64,000 nt of DNA from Clostridiales bacterium (GCA_022773945.1 JALFNS010000039.1:1-64000), one strand, 5' to 3'; positions 53,640 to 63,891 are shown, numbered from the stretch's first letter. Notes: generated by a model not told the origin, from the letters alone. A program made the numbers and translations.

Positions 53640-54773
53640 CTAATCCCTTTCCTTCCTTTCCAGTTCCCATTCCATATCCTTGACCAAATCTCTTTTGACG
53701 TTCATTTTGTGTCCGGCATAAAGCTGTGTGGTGGTTACCTGTTCGTGATCCAGAAGCGCCTGCACATCGTATATGGAGTTGCCTCTGCCTATAAGACTGG
53801 TGGCTGCCGTGGCCCTCAGCTTATGGGGACTGTAGCCGCCCTTTCTGGAGGTGTCCAGTCCTATTGACGTGTACTTCTTAACCAGATCTCTGATCTGCCT
53901 TTCAGTCATCCTCCTGCCCTGAAGCGACAGGAAGAGAGCATCCTCGTGATCCGGCTGAATACGCGTCTCGTCAGGTCTTTCGTTCTCTATATAATCGGAT
54001 ACCACCATTGAAGCGGATTCATTCAGAGGCATAACCGCCTCCTTATCACGCTTCCTGTATATCTTGAATTCTCCTCTGTTGAAGTTGAATGATGAAACAT
54101 TGAGCTGCTGCAGCTCGAAAAGCCTGAGCCCGTAGGTCAGAAACAGCACGAGAATCGCCTTGTCTCTTTTCTTCGTCTTCTCCCAGTACTGATGCTCCTT
54201 AGGTGTCAGGTGAGCTCCCGTGGACACGGCATCCAGCATTATCATTACCTCATCGTCCCGGAGCGCCTTGATTTCACGTTCCTGCGCCTTGGGAACGCGT
54301 ATGGGATCGAACCCGTCCGTAATGTTCTTCTCAAGAAGGTCGTCCCTGTAAAGCTGCTTGAACATCACCGACAGGGATGACTTCTTCCTGGCCAGAGTCC
54401 TGTTGCTGTTCTCATATACCAGTATCTCGTCATCCTTCTCAACCGTGTACTGCCTGCAGTAATCAAGAAAAATATTCACATCAACGGCTCTGATGCCGTT
54501 AAAATCCTTAAGGCTTATATCCCGCGGCTCCTCCGCCTGCGTCAGGTCTGTCTCGCTGATCAGATACCTGCAGAAAAAGCTGATATCCCGCAGATAGTTA
54601 AGTCTGGTCATAGGCAGAACGTTGCCTTTGAGATATACAAAAAAGCCCCTCAAGAATCTCGGGAGTTTTTCTTCCAAAGATGCACACTGACTGACAATCT
54701 CATGTTCTTTAAGGACTATGTTATCCGGCTTATCACTTCTGTTGCGGATCTTTATATTCTTCTCGTCAGGCAT
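53640..54773 (-). CDS. Tyrosine recombinase, XerS-like
   Basis: 377 residues. The N-terminal SAM-like domain (about 35-160) and the catalytic domain are intact: Arg217 in TYGLRLFEL, the beta-hairpin Lys (241 or 244), His317 and Arg320 in SPHKLRAT, His343 in LLDHEQ, and Tyr352. Size and the AHLTPKEHQYWEKTKKRDKA region resemble XerS-type single recombinases of Firmicutes. Its setting after miaA in a repair operon suggests a housekeeping role such as chromosome dimer resolution. No att-like repeats or phage genes are near. ATG 54773 follows AGGTGA. Confidence 0.82.
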   Translation of the reverse strand: MPDEKNIKIRNRSDKPDNIVLKEHEIVSQCASLEEKLPRFLRGFFVYLKGNVLPMTRLNYLRDISFFCRYLISETDLTQAEEPRDISLKDFNGIRAVDVNIFLDYCRQYTVEKDDEILVYENSNRTLARKKSSLSVMFKQLYRDDLLEKNITDGFDPIRVPKAQEREIKALRDDEVMIMLDAVSTGAHLTPKEHQYWEKTKKRDKAILVLFLTYGLRLFELQQLNVSSFNFNRGEFKIYRKRDKEAVMPLNESASMVVSDYIENERPDETRIQPDHEDALFLSLQGRRMTERQIRDLVKKYTSIGLDTSRKGGYSPHKLRATAATSLIGRGNSIYDVQALLDHEQVTTTQLYAGHKMNVKRDLVKDMEWELERKERD

Positions 54774-55684
54774 TCTCCTATCACCTCGACAGCTTGAGAA
54801 TCACTCAAGTATTCCGATAAATCGTACCACTTCATTGTATCATATCTTCTGAACCAGGTTAACTGTCTTTTAGCATAATGCCTGGAATTTTTTTTAATAT
54901 TATCGATGGCTGTCTCAAGGGTGCAACGTCCATCCAGATACTCCAGCATCTCCTTGTATCCGATGCCCTTCATCGAGGTGAAGGACTCGTCGAGACCCAT
55001 GTCAAGGAGCCCTCTGACCTCTTCCTCAAGGCCTTCGTCAATCATCATGTCAACACGTCTGTTTATACGTGAATAGAGCTCCTCACGAGGTCTTGTGAGG
55101 CCTATGAGGACAGCGTCATAGAGAAAGTCCTCCTCCCTGGCCTCTGCGAAGGGTCTCACCTTTTTTTCGCCCTCCTTCAGCCTCTCCAGCGCTCTTATGA
55201 CCTTCTTGACATTGTTTGGGTGAATTCGAGCCGCCGCCTCCGGATCCGCATCCTCCAGCATGCAGTGAAGATACTCTCTTCCCTTTTCTTCAGCCAGAGC
55301 CAGAAGCTCCTCCCTGTACTCACTGTTTTCCGGTGCTTTTGCGAAATCCATAGGCAGGAGAAGACTGTTGAGGTAGAGACCAGTTCCTCCGGCGATTACC
55401 GGCAGCCTGCCTCTGCTTATAATGTCCGCTACAGCCTCCCGTGCCAGACGCTGATAATCCGCAACGGTGAAGGGTTCTCTCGGATCCGCAAAATCCACAA
55501 GATGATGGGGCACTCTGGACAGCTCCTCGGGGGACGGTTTGGCGCTTCCTATGTTCATGTATCTGTATATCTGCATTGAGTCGCATGATACAATCTCACC
55601 GTTGAAGGCTTCAGCCGCTCTGATGGCGTATTCTGTTTTTCCCACGGCCGTCGGCCCTGCTATAACAAGTATTCTGTCTCTCAT
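54752..55684 (-). CDS. miaA: tRNA dimethylallyltransferase
   Basis: 310 residues. It adds a dimethylallyl group to A37 of tRNAs reading U-starting codons. P-loop AGPTAVGKTEYAIR, substrate block DSMQIYRYMNIGSAKPS, and GGTGLYLNSLL. ATG 55684 overlaps the mutL stop by 4 nt, and its end overlaps the recombinase by 22 nt. The dimethylallyl donor could come from the dxs/ispA isoprenoid genes upstream in the same strand. Confidence 0.96.
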   Translation of the reverse strand: MRDRILVIAGPTAVGKTEYAIRAAEAFNGEIVSCDSMQIYRYMNIGSAKPSPEELSRVPHHLVDFADPREPFTVADYQRLAREAVADIISRGRLPVIAGGTGLYLNSLLLPMDFAKAPENSEYREELLALAEEKGREYLHCMLEDADPEAAARIHPNNVKKVIRALERLKEGEKKVRPFAEAREEDFLYDAVLIGLTRPREELYSRINRRVDMMIDEGLEEEVRGLLDMGLDESFTSMKGIGYKEMLEYLDGRCTLETAIDNIKKNSRHYAKRQLTWFRRYDTMKWYDLSEYLSDSQAVEVIGECLTRRI

Positions 55685-57429
55685 ACTCTCCTGAACATCT
55701 TCTCTATTTCATATTTTCTCAGTCTGATGAATGTGGGTCTGCCGTGAGGACACGAGAAAGGATTCTCGCACCTCTTCAGCTGGTTTATTAGGCTGACCGC
55801 CTCCTCGGGCTCAAGTCTGTCTCCGCCCTTAACGGAGGCCTTGCAGGCTCTCATTATTATTCTGTCAATTGCCTTACGGTCTGTGACATCTATCCTGTCC
55901 TCCAGTGAAGCGACGAAATCTCTGAGGAAGTCTTCTGCCTCCTCGACTTCCGTGAAAGCCGGTATTTCTCTTATAAGATAGGTGCTGTCACCGAAGAATT
56001 CCGCACCGTAACCCAGCTTTCTCAGCTGCGGGAGCCATCTTTCCTCGGAAGCTGCCGCATCCGGAGGAAGAACTATGCTCAGAGGCGTCAGAAGCTGCTG
56101 TGACAGCTTCTCCGATGCCGCATACTGATTCTTCATCTTCTCGTAGAATATTCTCTCGTGAGCTGCATGCTGGTCTATCATGAAAAAGCTGTCCTCGTTC
56201 TGAGCGATAATGTAGGTGTTGAAGACGGTTCCTCTGATTTCCAGACTGTCGAAGTCAAATTCCTTTCTTACCGGCGGAATTTCCACAGGTTCCTCACGCA
56301 CAACAGGCTGAGGAGTGTTCTCATGACGTACAGTGGACAATATTTGTTTTATGTCAACCTGTTTCTCTTCCTCTCTGATTTCGGGTTTTGCAGTAAGCTT
56401 CGGTACCTCTGCAGGCCCGGTCTCAGGAACAGCTCTTGTCACTCCCTCTTCGCCTCTCAGTCCGCGTGCCACAGCCTCGGATATGAAGTCCTCCACTCTG
56501 AAAACATCGCCGAACCGGACTTCCTTCTTGGCCGGATGAATGTTGACATCCACAGTATCTCCCGGAACCGACAGGAAGAGGAAAGCCACAGGGAACCTTC
56601 CCTGCATGAGCCTCTCTCTGTATCCCTTCTCCAGTCCCCGTCTCATAACATCGCTGGACACGACTCTGCCGTTGACACAGTAAATCTGCCTGTTTCTCGA
56701 GGACAGTGTGTATGAAGGGTTCGATACGAAGCCTCTGAGAACCATGCCGTCCTCGTCTCCCGTAACAGGAATGAGATATTTACCTGTCTCGGCTCCGTAT
56801 ATGCTGACTATGTTGTTGAGGAAGTTTCCCTTACCCGAGGTGGTGAATACTCCCTTGCCTCCGCTGATGAAGCTGATTCTTATATCCGGATATGACATTG
56901 CCATTCGTGAGAGCATGTCAGTGATTCGCCTCGTCTCCGATGCATCCGAGGACAGGAACTTAAGCCTGGCGGGCAGATTGAAGAACAGGTCTCTGACCGT
57001 TATGGTAGTCCCTTCGGGACAGCCGGTACCTCTCATGTCCTTCACTTCGCTTTCCTCGGCCACAACCCTGGTGCCTTTGCGGTCCTCCGCGCGTCTGGTG
57101 ACCATTTCGACTCGGGATACCGCGCAGATGCTGGCGAGAGCTTCTCCGCGAAATCCCAGTGTTTCTATATTGTCCAGGTCCTCAACCTTCTCTATCTTGC
57201 TGGTGGCGTGGCGCATGAAAGCGGCGGGAATCTCCTCTCCTGCGATGCCGCATCCGTTATCGGTTACCCTGATGTAGGATTTGCCTCCGTTTCTTATTTC
57301 AACGGTGATGCTGTCGGCGCCTGCATCGATGGAGTTTTCAACAAGCTCCTTGATTATGGAGACGGGGCGGTCTATGACCTCGCCCGCCGCTATTTTATCC
57401 GCAACGTTCTTGTCGAGAATTCTTATCAT
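55681..57429 (-). CDS. mutL: DNA mismatch repair protein MutL
   Basis: 582 residues. GHKL ATPase motifs: ELVENSIDAGA, DNGCGI and GFRGEALASI. The C-terminal domain keeps the endonuclease motif DQHAAHERIFYE (about 419-430) and the CPHGRPTF end, so it is a nicking MutL as in bacteria without MutH. A proline/glutamate-rich linker (about 335-395) joins the halves. ATG 57429 overlaps the mutS stop by 4 nt. Confidence 0.97.
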   Translation of the reverse strand: MIRILDKNVADKIAAGEVIDRPVSIIKELVENSIDAGADSITVEIRNGGKSYIRVTDNGCGIAGEEIPAAFMRHATSKIEKVEDLDNIETLGFRGEALASICAVSRVEMVTRRAEDRKGTRVVAEESEVKDMRGTGCPEGTTITVRDLFFNLPARLKFLSSDASETRRITDMLSRMAMSYPDIRISFISGGKGVFTTSGKGNFLNNIVSIYGAETGKYLIPVTGDEDGMVLRGFVSNPSYTLSSRNRQIYCVNGRVVSSDVMRRGLEKGYRERLMQGRFPVAFLFLSVPGDTVDVNIHPAKKEVRFGDVFRVEDFISEAVARGLRGEEGVTRAVPETGPAEVPKLTAKPEIREEEKQVDIKQILSTVRHENTPQPVVREEPVEIPPVRKEFDFDSLEIRGTVFNTYIIAQNEDSFFMIDQHAAHERIFYEKMKNQYAASEKLSQQLLTPLSIVLPPDAAASEERWLPQLRKLGYGAEFFGDSTYLIREIPAFTEVEEAEDFLRDFVASLEDRIDVTDRKAIDRIIMRACKASVKGGDRLEPEEAVSLINQLKRCENPFSCPHGRPTFIRLRKYEIEKMFRRV

Positions 57430-60026
57430 AGGTATTCCTTAAGCTCCTCCAGTATTCTGAGCGCCTCCGACGGCGTGGTGTTCATGAGATCCAGCGCCTT
57501 GAGTCTGGCCGTTACAGGATCCGGTATTCCGGCGAAGAAGGAAAGCTGCTCCTCCTCTTCGACATGCCTGCCCTCATCCTGAACAGCCTCCAGATTGCTC
57601 TCCATATTGTTTCTCAGCGACTCCAGATGAATCTGAGCCCTGTCAAGGAGTTCAGCCGGTGCTCCGGCAAGTCTGGCCACGTGTATCCCGTAGCTGCGGC
57701 TGGCGCTGCCTTCGATTATCTTATGGAGAAATACGATGCTGCCGTTTTCCTCCGATACGTCCACATTCAGATTCCTGACACCGGGCAGTGAGCCTTCGAG
57801 AACCGTCATCTCATGGTAATGGGTGGCGAAGAGCGTTCTGATGTGCCTCCCGGCGGCGCACATGAACTCAGCGGCAGCCCATGCTATGGAAAGGCCGTCG
57901 TAGGTGCTGGTGCCTCTTCCGATTTCATCGAGAATAACCAGGCTCCGCTCCGTTGCCGTGTTCAGTATATATGAGAGCTCGCTCATCTCAACGAAAAAGG
58001 TGCTCTGACCTCTGGCCAGATTGTCGGAAGCGCCTATTCTGGTGAAAATCCTGTCGCATATCCCTATTCTCGCCTTTTCACAAGGCACGAAGCACCCGGC
58101 CTGCGCCATGAGCACGATGAGAGCAGTCTGCCTCATATAGGTGGATTTACCGGCCATATTCGGCCCCGTTATTATGAGGAGATTGCTGTCCGTTCTGTTC
58201 ATGTAGGTGTCATTGCTTACGAAGACACCGTCTCTGATTGTCTGCTCGATTACAGGATGGCGTCCCTTCACTATGGATATGACATCACCGTCATCAACCT
58301 CAGGCTTCACATAGTTCATCTTCTCCGAAACATCTGCAAAGGCCGCAAGCACATCCAGAGAGGATATGGCCTCCGATGTCTCCTGTATGGTGCCGGTGTA
58401 CTCTCTCAGCTTATCTCTGATCTCCGTGAAGAGCTCGTATTCAAGCCTGTTTATCTTGCCCTCGGCGTTGAGGACGATGCTCTCCGTCTCCTTCAGCTGA
58501 GGTGTTATGTATCTCTCGCTGTTGGCGAGAGTCTGCTTCCTTATGTAATCCTCGGGAACCATATCGTAATATGATTTCGTAACCTCGAGGTAATAGCCGA
58601 ACACCTTGTTGTATCCCACCTTGAGGTTTTTGATTCCCGTACGTTCCCTCTCGCTCGTTTCCAGAGAGGCTATCCACTCTCGTGCATCTCTTATGGAATC
58701 CTTCAGCTCATCAAGCTCCGAAGAGTATCCTCTTCTTATCAGCCCGCCTTCCTTGAGTGTGAATGGAGGCTCTTCGGTGATTCCTCGCCCTATGAGGTCG
58801 CATACATCATCCAGCGTGTCTATACTGCCGTTAATTCTGCCCAGAAGTCCGGTGCAGGCTTCCAGCTCGCTCTTGATGTCAGGCAGTGCCATACATGAGT
58901 TTCTGAGCGCGATGAGGTCTTTGCCGTTGGCCTTGCCTGTGGCTATGCGGCCCGTAAGCCTTCTGAAGTCATAGACCTGCCTCAGGGCCTCGCGGATGTT
59001 GTTTCTCATGAGAACATCATCCAGAAGAACCTCCACGGCGTCCAGCCTGTCACGGATGGCATCCAGCCTGTTAAGAGGCTCCCTGAGCCACTGCTTCATC
59101 TTCCTGGAGCCCATGGCAGTGCGTGTCCTGTCCAGGACGCCCAGCAGAGAACCCTGAAGCTTCTTCTCGAAGAGTGTCTCCGTTATCTCCAGATTCTTGA
59201 GCGTCGACTTGTCCAGAGACATATGCTCGTCCATGGAATACACGTTAAGATTTCTGATATGACTCAGTTCGTTCTTCTGCATCTGCTGCAGATAGAGCAG
59301 GAGTGAACCCAGGGCCATGCCCGAGGGACTTCCCTCCTCAATACCGAGTCCGTGAAGCGCGGAAACGCCGAATCTGCTTCTTATGGCATCCTCTGCCGCT
59401 TCCCTTCTGTAGAACTTATCTTCCGCTATATTAAAATATGCCTCACATACAGGCATAATATCTTCAATGTTAATGACATCTGCCGTTTCACGGTCCGTTA
59501 TAACCTCCCGGGCTCCGATTTTAACCAGTTCGTTAAGCAGGGATTCTCCCGCCTCCCGTCCGGATACGGATGTCAGATTTATCTCTCCCGTTGAAACATC
59601 ACAATAAGCCAGACCGAATTCCTTCTCTCCGGCGAATACAGATGCTATGAAATTGTTCTCGTCCTCTCTGAGCATACTGCTGCTCATCACAGTACCCGGG
59701 GTTACTATCTGCACAACCTCCCGGGATACAATACCCCTGGCTGCGGCTGGATCCTCCGTCTGCTCGCATATGGCCACCTTGTAGCCTTTGTCTATGAGAC
59801 GGGAGATGTAGCCTTCCGCGGCATGGAAAGGGACTCCGCACATGGGAGCCCTTTCTTCAAGTCCGCATTGTTTACCTGTCAGTGTGAGTTCCAGCTCTCG
59901 AGAAGCCAATTCAGCATCATCGAAAAACATCTCATAGAAGTCTCCGAGCCTGAAAAACAGTATACAGTCCCTATAGTCCTCCTTGATGTCCAGATACTGC
60001 TGCATCATAGGTGACAGTTTTTTCAT
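57426..60026 (-). CDS. mutS: DNA mismatch repair protein MutS
   Basis: 866 residues. The mismatch-reading motif is FRLGDFYEMFFDDA (Phe-x-Glu: F-Y-E), the Walker A is TGPNMAGKSTYMRQ, and VILDEIGRGTSTYDG is the Walker B. The C-terminal helix-turn-helix follows. It recognises mispairs and small loops and recruits MutL. ATG 60026 is one base after the aminotransferase stop. Confidence 0.97.
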   Translation of the reverse strand: MKKLSPMMQQYLDIKEDYRDCILFFRLGDFYEMFFDDAELASRELELTLTGKQCGLEERAPMCGVPFHAAEGYISRLIDKGYKVAICEQTEDPAAARGIVSREVVQIVTPGTVMSSSMLREDENNFIASVFAGEKEFGLAYCDVSTGEINLTSVSGREAGESLLNELVKIGAREVITDRETADVINIEDIMPVCEAYFNIAEDKFYRREAAEDAIRSRFGVSALHGLGIEEGSPSGMALGSLLLYLQQMQKNELSHIRNLNVYSMDEHMSLDKSTLKNLEITETLFEKKLQGSLLGVLDRTRTAMGSRKMKQWLREPLNRLDAIRDRLDAVEVLLDDVLMRNNIREALRQVYDFRRLTGRIATGKANGKDLIALRNSCMALPDIKSELEACTGLLGRINGSIDTLDDVCDLIGRGITEEPPFTLKEGGLIRRGYSSELDELKDSIRDAREWIASLETSERERTGIKNLKVGYNKVFGYYLEVTKSYYDMVPEDYIRKQTLANSERYITPQLKETESIVLNAEGKINRLEYELFTEIRDKLREYTGTIQETSEAISSLDVLAAFADVSEKMNYVKPEVDDGDVISIVKGRHPVIEQTIRDGVFVSNDTYMNRTDSNLLIITGPNMAGKSTYMRQTALIVLMAQAGCFVPCEKARIGICDRIFTRIGASDNLARGQSTFFVEMSELSYILNTATERSLVILDEIGRGTSTYDGLSIAWAAAEFMCAAGRHIRTLFATHYHEMTVLEGSLPGVRNLNVDVSEENGSIVFLHKIIEGSASRSYGIHVARLAGAPAELLDRAQIHLESLRNNMESNLEAVQDEGRHVEEEEQLSFFAGIPDPVTARLKALDLMNTTPSEALRILEELKEYL

Positions 60027-60027
60027 T

Positions 60028-61227
60028 TTATTTTCCCAGTTTCTTATTATAGGCCTCTATGCCCAGAGCTATGAGCTGTGCGCCTCTTCTCATGGAATCC
60101 TTGTCCAGAACGTAGGCGATTCTCATCTCGTCCTTGCCCAGACCCGGTGTTGAATAGAATCCCTCTGCAGGAGCGAACATAACCGTCTCTCCATTGTCGT
60201 CGAACTCCTTAAGGAGGAACATGAGGAAGTCCTCCACGCTGTCTACAGGAAGCTTGCATGTGAGATAGAATGCGCCTCCCGGCTTCTGGCACACAACTCC
60301 CGGAATCTTGATGAGCTCTTCATAGGCCGCATCTCTTCTGGAGCAGTACTCAGCCTTGACCTCGTCATAATATGACTTGTCCAGTCTGTAGAGTGCGGCT
60401 GCACCGATCTGTTCCAGTGTAGGACAGCAGAGTCTGCCCTGTGCCAGCTTCAGAATACCGCTCATGAGTTCCTCGTTCTTGGATATAACGGCTCCCACTC
60501 TGGCTCCGCATGCGGAGAATCTCTTTGATACAGAGTCAACGATTACAACTCTGTCGGCAATATCCTCAAGCATTCCGAAGGAAGTTGCCTCCCTGCCGTC
60601 ATAGGCGAATTCTCTGTACACTTCGTCGGATATGATCCACAGGTCGTGTTCCTTCGCTATTTCACCGATGAGCTTCATCTCATCAAGTGTGAGCACTCTG
60701 CCTGTAGGGTTTCCCGGGCTGATGCAGCATATAGCCTTGGTTGCAGGTGTTATCGCCGCTTCAATAAGCTCTCTCTTCGCCCATGCGTATCCGTCCTCGG
60801 CCTTAGTTGTAATAGGAACCAGACTGCCGTTAACCTGATTGCAGAATGTATTGTAATTTGTATAGAAAGGTTCGGCAATTACAGCCTCATCTCCCGGATT
60901 GAGGAGGGCTGTGAATATCATTGTAAGCGCCTCTGAACCGCCGTTGGTGATGAGAATATCCTTTCTCTCATAGTTCATGTCGTACATCTTCATGTAATCG
61001 ATCATGGCATCGAGAAGCTCGATAACTCCGCCGGATTCGGCATAAGCGATAACCTTCTTGTCGAAGTTGTCAATCGCTTCCTTGAAGCAGGCAGGAGTTT
61101 CAACATCAGGCTGTCCTATATTGAGACGATAGACCTTCTTGCCCCGGGCCTCCGCTTCAAAAGCATAGGTGTTGAATCTTCTGATTGGCGAAAACTGCAT
61201 CGCCGCAACTCTCTTGGATACTTCCAT
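60028..61227 (-). CDS. Aspartate/aromatic-type PLP aminotransferase
   Basis: 399 residues, class I/II aminotransferase. PLP lysine in VDSVSKRFSACGARVG; ISPGNPTGRVLTLDE and IISDEVYREFAYDG are the PLP-contact blocks. The N-terminal RKYGxxR-like substrate details cannot be used to set the amino acid. AAAGGAGAG precedes ATG 61227. It begins the mutS-mutL run, in the place where argR-recN usually follow tlyA. Confidence 0.9.
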   Translation of the reverse strand: MEVSKRVAAMQFSPIRRFNTYAFEAEARGKKVYRLNIGQPDVETPACFKEAIDNFDKKVIAYAESGGVIELLDAMIDYMKMYDMNYERKDILITNGGSEALTMIFTALLNPGDEAVIAEPFYTNYNTFCNQVNGSLVPITTKAEDGYAWAKRELIEAAITPATKAICCISPGNPTGRVLTLDEMKLIGEIAKEHDLWIISDEVYREFAYDGREATSFGMLEDIADRVVIVDSVSKRFSACGARVGAVISKNEELMSGILKLAQGRLCCPTLEQIGAAALYRLDKSYYDEVKAEYCSRRDAAYEELIKIPGVVCQKPGGAFYLTCKLPVDSVEDFLMFLLKEFDDNGETVMFAPAEGFYSTPGLGKDEMRIAYVLDKDSMRRGAQLIALGIEAYNKKLGK

Positions 61228-61264
61228 TACTACACTCTCCTTTTACACTTTTTATAAATCATTG

Positions 61265-61294
61265 TTTATAAACTATGATGTGATTCTAACACAA
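61265..61294 (-). promoter_or_regulatory. Possible promoter of the aminotransferase-mutS-mutL run
   Basis: On the minus strand: TTGTGT (61294-61289), 18 nt, TATAAA (61270-61265), overlapping the tlyA stop. The -35 is weak. Confidence 0.35.
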
Positions 61295-62054
61295 CATTAT
61301 CGATATTTACCACATTATCGCACTTTTTTTTCTTCATGAAAAGCAGATATTCTATATTGCCCTTCGTCCCCTTCACAGGTGAATATGTGAGCCCGTGAGG
61401 ATAGAGTCCGTTCTCCTCTCCGTATGCGATAACATTAGCTATTACCTCTCTGTGAACGCTGCTGTCTCTGACTATTCCCTTCTTGCCCACCTGTTCTCTG
61501 CCTGCCTCAAACTGCGGCTTGACAAGACATACCAGTGAACCCTTCTCGTCCAGAAGACGGGCTGCCACGGGAAATACCAGCTTCAGCGATATGAAGGAAA
61601 CATCTATGCTGATAAAATCAGCATCCGTCCCCACCTCGTCGACGTCAAGGTATCTGATATTGCATTTCTCCATGTTGACCACGCGGCTGTCGTTTCTCAG
61701 CTTCCAGTCAAGCTGTCCGTAGCCCACGTCGATGGCATAGACCTGCCTCGCACCATTCTGCAGCATGCAGTCGGTAAATCCTCCCGTGGAGGCACCTATG
61801 TCCACTGCCTTTGCATCCCTGAGACATATGTCCCAGAGCTCCATTGCCTTCTCCAGCTTCAGTCCTCCCCTGCTCACATAGGGGCAGAGGGCTTCCTTAA
61901 TCGTTATCTCAGCCTCCTCCTTGACGGAAGTGCCAGGCTTGTCCACACGCTGTCCGTCAACGTAGACAAGGCCTGCCATTATTGAGCCTCTTGCCTTCTC
62001 CCGGGACGGAAACAGCCCCTTCTCAACTGCCAGAACATCAATTCTCTTTTTCAA
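61266..62054 (-). CDS. tlyA: TlyA family rRNA 2'-O-methyltransferase
   Basis: 262 residues from TTG 62054; AAAGGA lies 6 nt before it and no ATG fits the family start (KKRIDVLAVEKGLFPSREKA). An S4 RNA-binding domain (1-60) is followed by an FtsJ-like domain with VDIGASTGGFTDCML (SAM site), DVSFISLKLVFP and VKPQFE. Members methylate 16S/23S rRNA riboses. It overlaps dxs by 17 nt. The dxs-tlyA order is typical of Firmicutes. Confidence 0.93.
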   Translation of the reverse strand: MKKRIDVLAVEKGLFPSREKARGSIMAGLVYVDGQRVDKPGTSVKEEAEITIKEALCPYVSRGGLKLEKAMELWDICLRDAKAVDIGASTGGFTDCMLQNGARQVYAIDVGYGQLDWKLRNDSRVVNMEKCNIRYLDVDEVGTDADFISIDVSFISLKLVFPVAARLLDEKGSLVCLVKPQFEAGREQVGKKGIVRDSSVHREVIANVIAYGEENGLYPHGLTYSPVKGTKGNIEYLLFMKKKKCDNVVNIDNVVLESHHSL

Positions 62055-63888
62055 TGAGTATCCTTTCTGCTATACCTGCTCCATGGAGATTGTATCTCTC
62101 ATAGAGCTCCTTCTGCGTTCCGTGTTCTATGAATCTGTCAGGCCAGCCCAGATTGACAACCCGGCAGTCCTCAGACGACAGTATTGATGACAGTGTCTCA
62201 CCGAAGCCGCCCGAAATCACTCCGTCCTCGACGGTTACGGTAAGCGGTGTCTTCCTGCCGTATTTCATTACCATCTCTGCGTCAACCGGTTTGATAAATA
62301 CCGGATCGATGACCGCAGCCTCTATGCCCTTCTCCGACAGTATTTCCGCAGCCTCCAGAGCGTGGGGCACCATATTTCCCACGGCCCATAGGGCTACGTC
62401 TGTTCCTTCTCTCAGAACAGCCGCCCTGCCGGATTCGACACTGCTTTCGAAGTCGAGAGACAGTGCACTGCCGCGAGGATATCTGATGGCGCAGGGACCT
62501 TCACAGGTGCGTGCGTATTCCAGCATCGCCCTGAGCTGATTCCCGTCCCTCGGTGCCATTATCTCCATTCCCGGCATGGACTTGAGATATGCTATATCGA
62601 ATATTCCGTGATGTGTTTCTCCGTCGGCTCCCACTACGCCGGCTCTGTCAATACAGAAGGTGACCGGCAGCTTCTGGAGGCATACGTCCTCGAGTATCTC
62701 ATCGTATCCCCTCTGAAGGAATGTAGAGTATATGGCCGCAAAAGGCTTAAGGCCCGCCTTCGCCAGCCCTGCTGCAAAGGACACCGCATGCTCCTCTGCT
62801 ATTCCCACGTCGTAGAATCTGTCAGGGCAGAGCTTCGCGAACTCTACAAGTCCCACACCCTCTGTCATTGCCGCGCTTATAGCGACGAGTCTGTCGTCTC
62901 TGAGAGCCATATTGAGGAATTCGGAGCCGAATACCTTTGAATATGACAAGCCTGACGGGGATGTCTCTCCGGTGTCAGGATTGAAGGGACCTATGCCGTG
63001 GAACACATTAGGCTTCTCCTCCGCCTTGCTGTAGCCTTTGCCCTTCCTGGTGGTGGCGTGAATGAGTACCGGTCCGCCGATCGTCGCAGCTCTCTCGAAG
63101 GTTTTGACAAGCTCCTTCACATTGTGCCCGTCTATAGGTCCCAGATACTTGAAACCCAGCTCCTCGAAGAGTATTCCGTCTATAACCGCGTATTTGATGC
63201 CTTCCTTGGCCTTGTGTATCCCGGATATAACTCCTTCACCGATGACAGGAACCTTGGACAGTCCTCTCTTCACCGACGTTTTCGCGTGTATGTAATTCTC
63301 CGTGCTGGTAATTCTGCCCAGTGATTTGGACAGACCGCCCGTGTTGTCCGATATGGACATTCCGTTGTCGTTCAGAAGGACGATCAGGTCCGTGTTCATG
63401 TTACCCGCGTTGTTCAGAGCCTCGAAGGCAAGTCCTCCCGTCATGGCGCCGTCGCCGATGACCGAAACAACCTTGTAATTCTCCTTCTTCAGATCTCTGG
63501 CGGCTGCCATTCCCAGCCCGAGGGAAATGGAATTGCTGCTGTGTCCCGTGTCGAAGAGATCGAATACACTCTCTGCCGATTTAGGAAACCCGCTCATGCC
63601 GTCCAGCTGCCTGAGACCGGAAAACCCCTCAATTCTCCCCGTAAGTATCTTATGAACGTAGCTCTGATGACCCACGTCGAATATTATCTTGTCGTAAGGC
63701 GTGTCAAAGCACTTGTGGAGGGCTACCGTAATCTCAACAATGCCCAGATTGGAGGCGAGATGCCCTCCTGTCTCCGATACGGACTCCACCAGAAAATCCC
63801 TGAGCTCGTAGCAGAGAAGCTCCAGCTCGTCGAAATCCATCTTCTTGAGATCGTCGGGAAACGTGTGCTTTCTCAGATAATCACTCAT
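62038..63888 (-). CDS. dxs: 1-deoxy-D-xylulose-5-phosphate synthase
   Basis: 616 residues. The thiamine-diphosphate enzyme that starts the MEP isoprenoid pathway from pyruvate and glyceraldehyde-3-phosphate. Seen: HLASNLGIVEITVALHK, the ThDP motif GDGAMTGGLAFEALNNAG, DNGMSIS, and GIAEEHAVSFAAGLA. It needs thiamine, which connects with the TPP-controlled thiT. ATG 63888 follows GAGGGG in the end of ispA. Confidence 0.97.
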   Translation of the reverse strand: MSDYLRKHTFPDDLKKMDFDELELLCYELRDFLVESVSETGGHLASNLGIVEITVALHKCFDTPYDKIIFDVGHQSYVHKILTGRIEGFSGLRQLDGMSGFPKSAESVFDLFDTGHSSNSISLGLGMAAARDLKKENYKVVSVIGDGAMTGGLAFEALNNAGNMNTDLIVLLNDNGMSISDNTGGLSKSLGRITSTENYIHAKTSVKRGLSKVPVIGEGVISGIHKAKEGIKYAVIDGILFEELGFKYLGPIDGHNVKELVKTFERAATIGGPVLIHATTRKGKGYSKAEEKPNVFHGIGPFNPDTGETSPSGLSYSKVFGSEFLNMALRDDRLVAISAAMTEGVGLVEFAKLCPDRFYDVGIAEEHAVSFAAGLAKAGLKPFAAIYSTFLQRGYDEILEDVCLQKLPVTFCIDRAGVVGADGETHHGIFDIAYLKSMPGMEIMAPRDGNQLRAMLEYARTCEGPCAIRYPRGSALSLDFESSVESGRAAVLREGTDVALWAVGNMVPHALEAAEILSEKGIEAAVIDPVFIKPVDAEMVMKYGRKTPLTVTVEDGVISGGFGETLSSILSSEDCRVVNLGWPDRFIEHGTQKELYERYNLHGAGIAERILIEKEN

Positions 63889-63891
63889 GGC

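Noticed and set aside
53640..54773. Prophage or integrative element marked by the tyrosine recombinase
   Set aside because: Neighbours are housekeeping genes with tight overlaps; there are no phage genes, attachment repeats or tRNA target at the ends.
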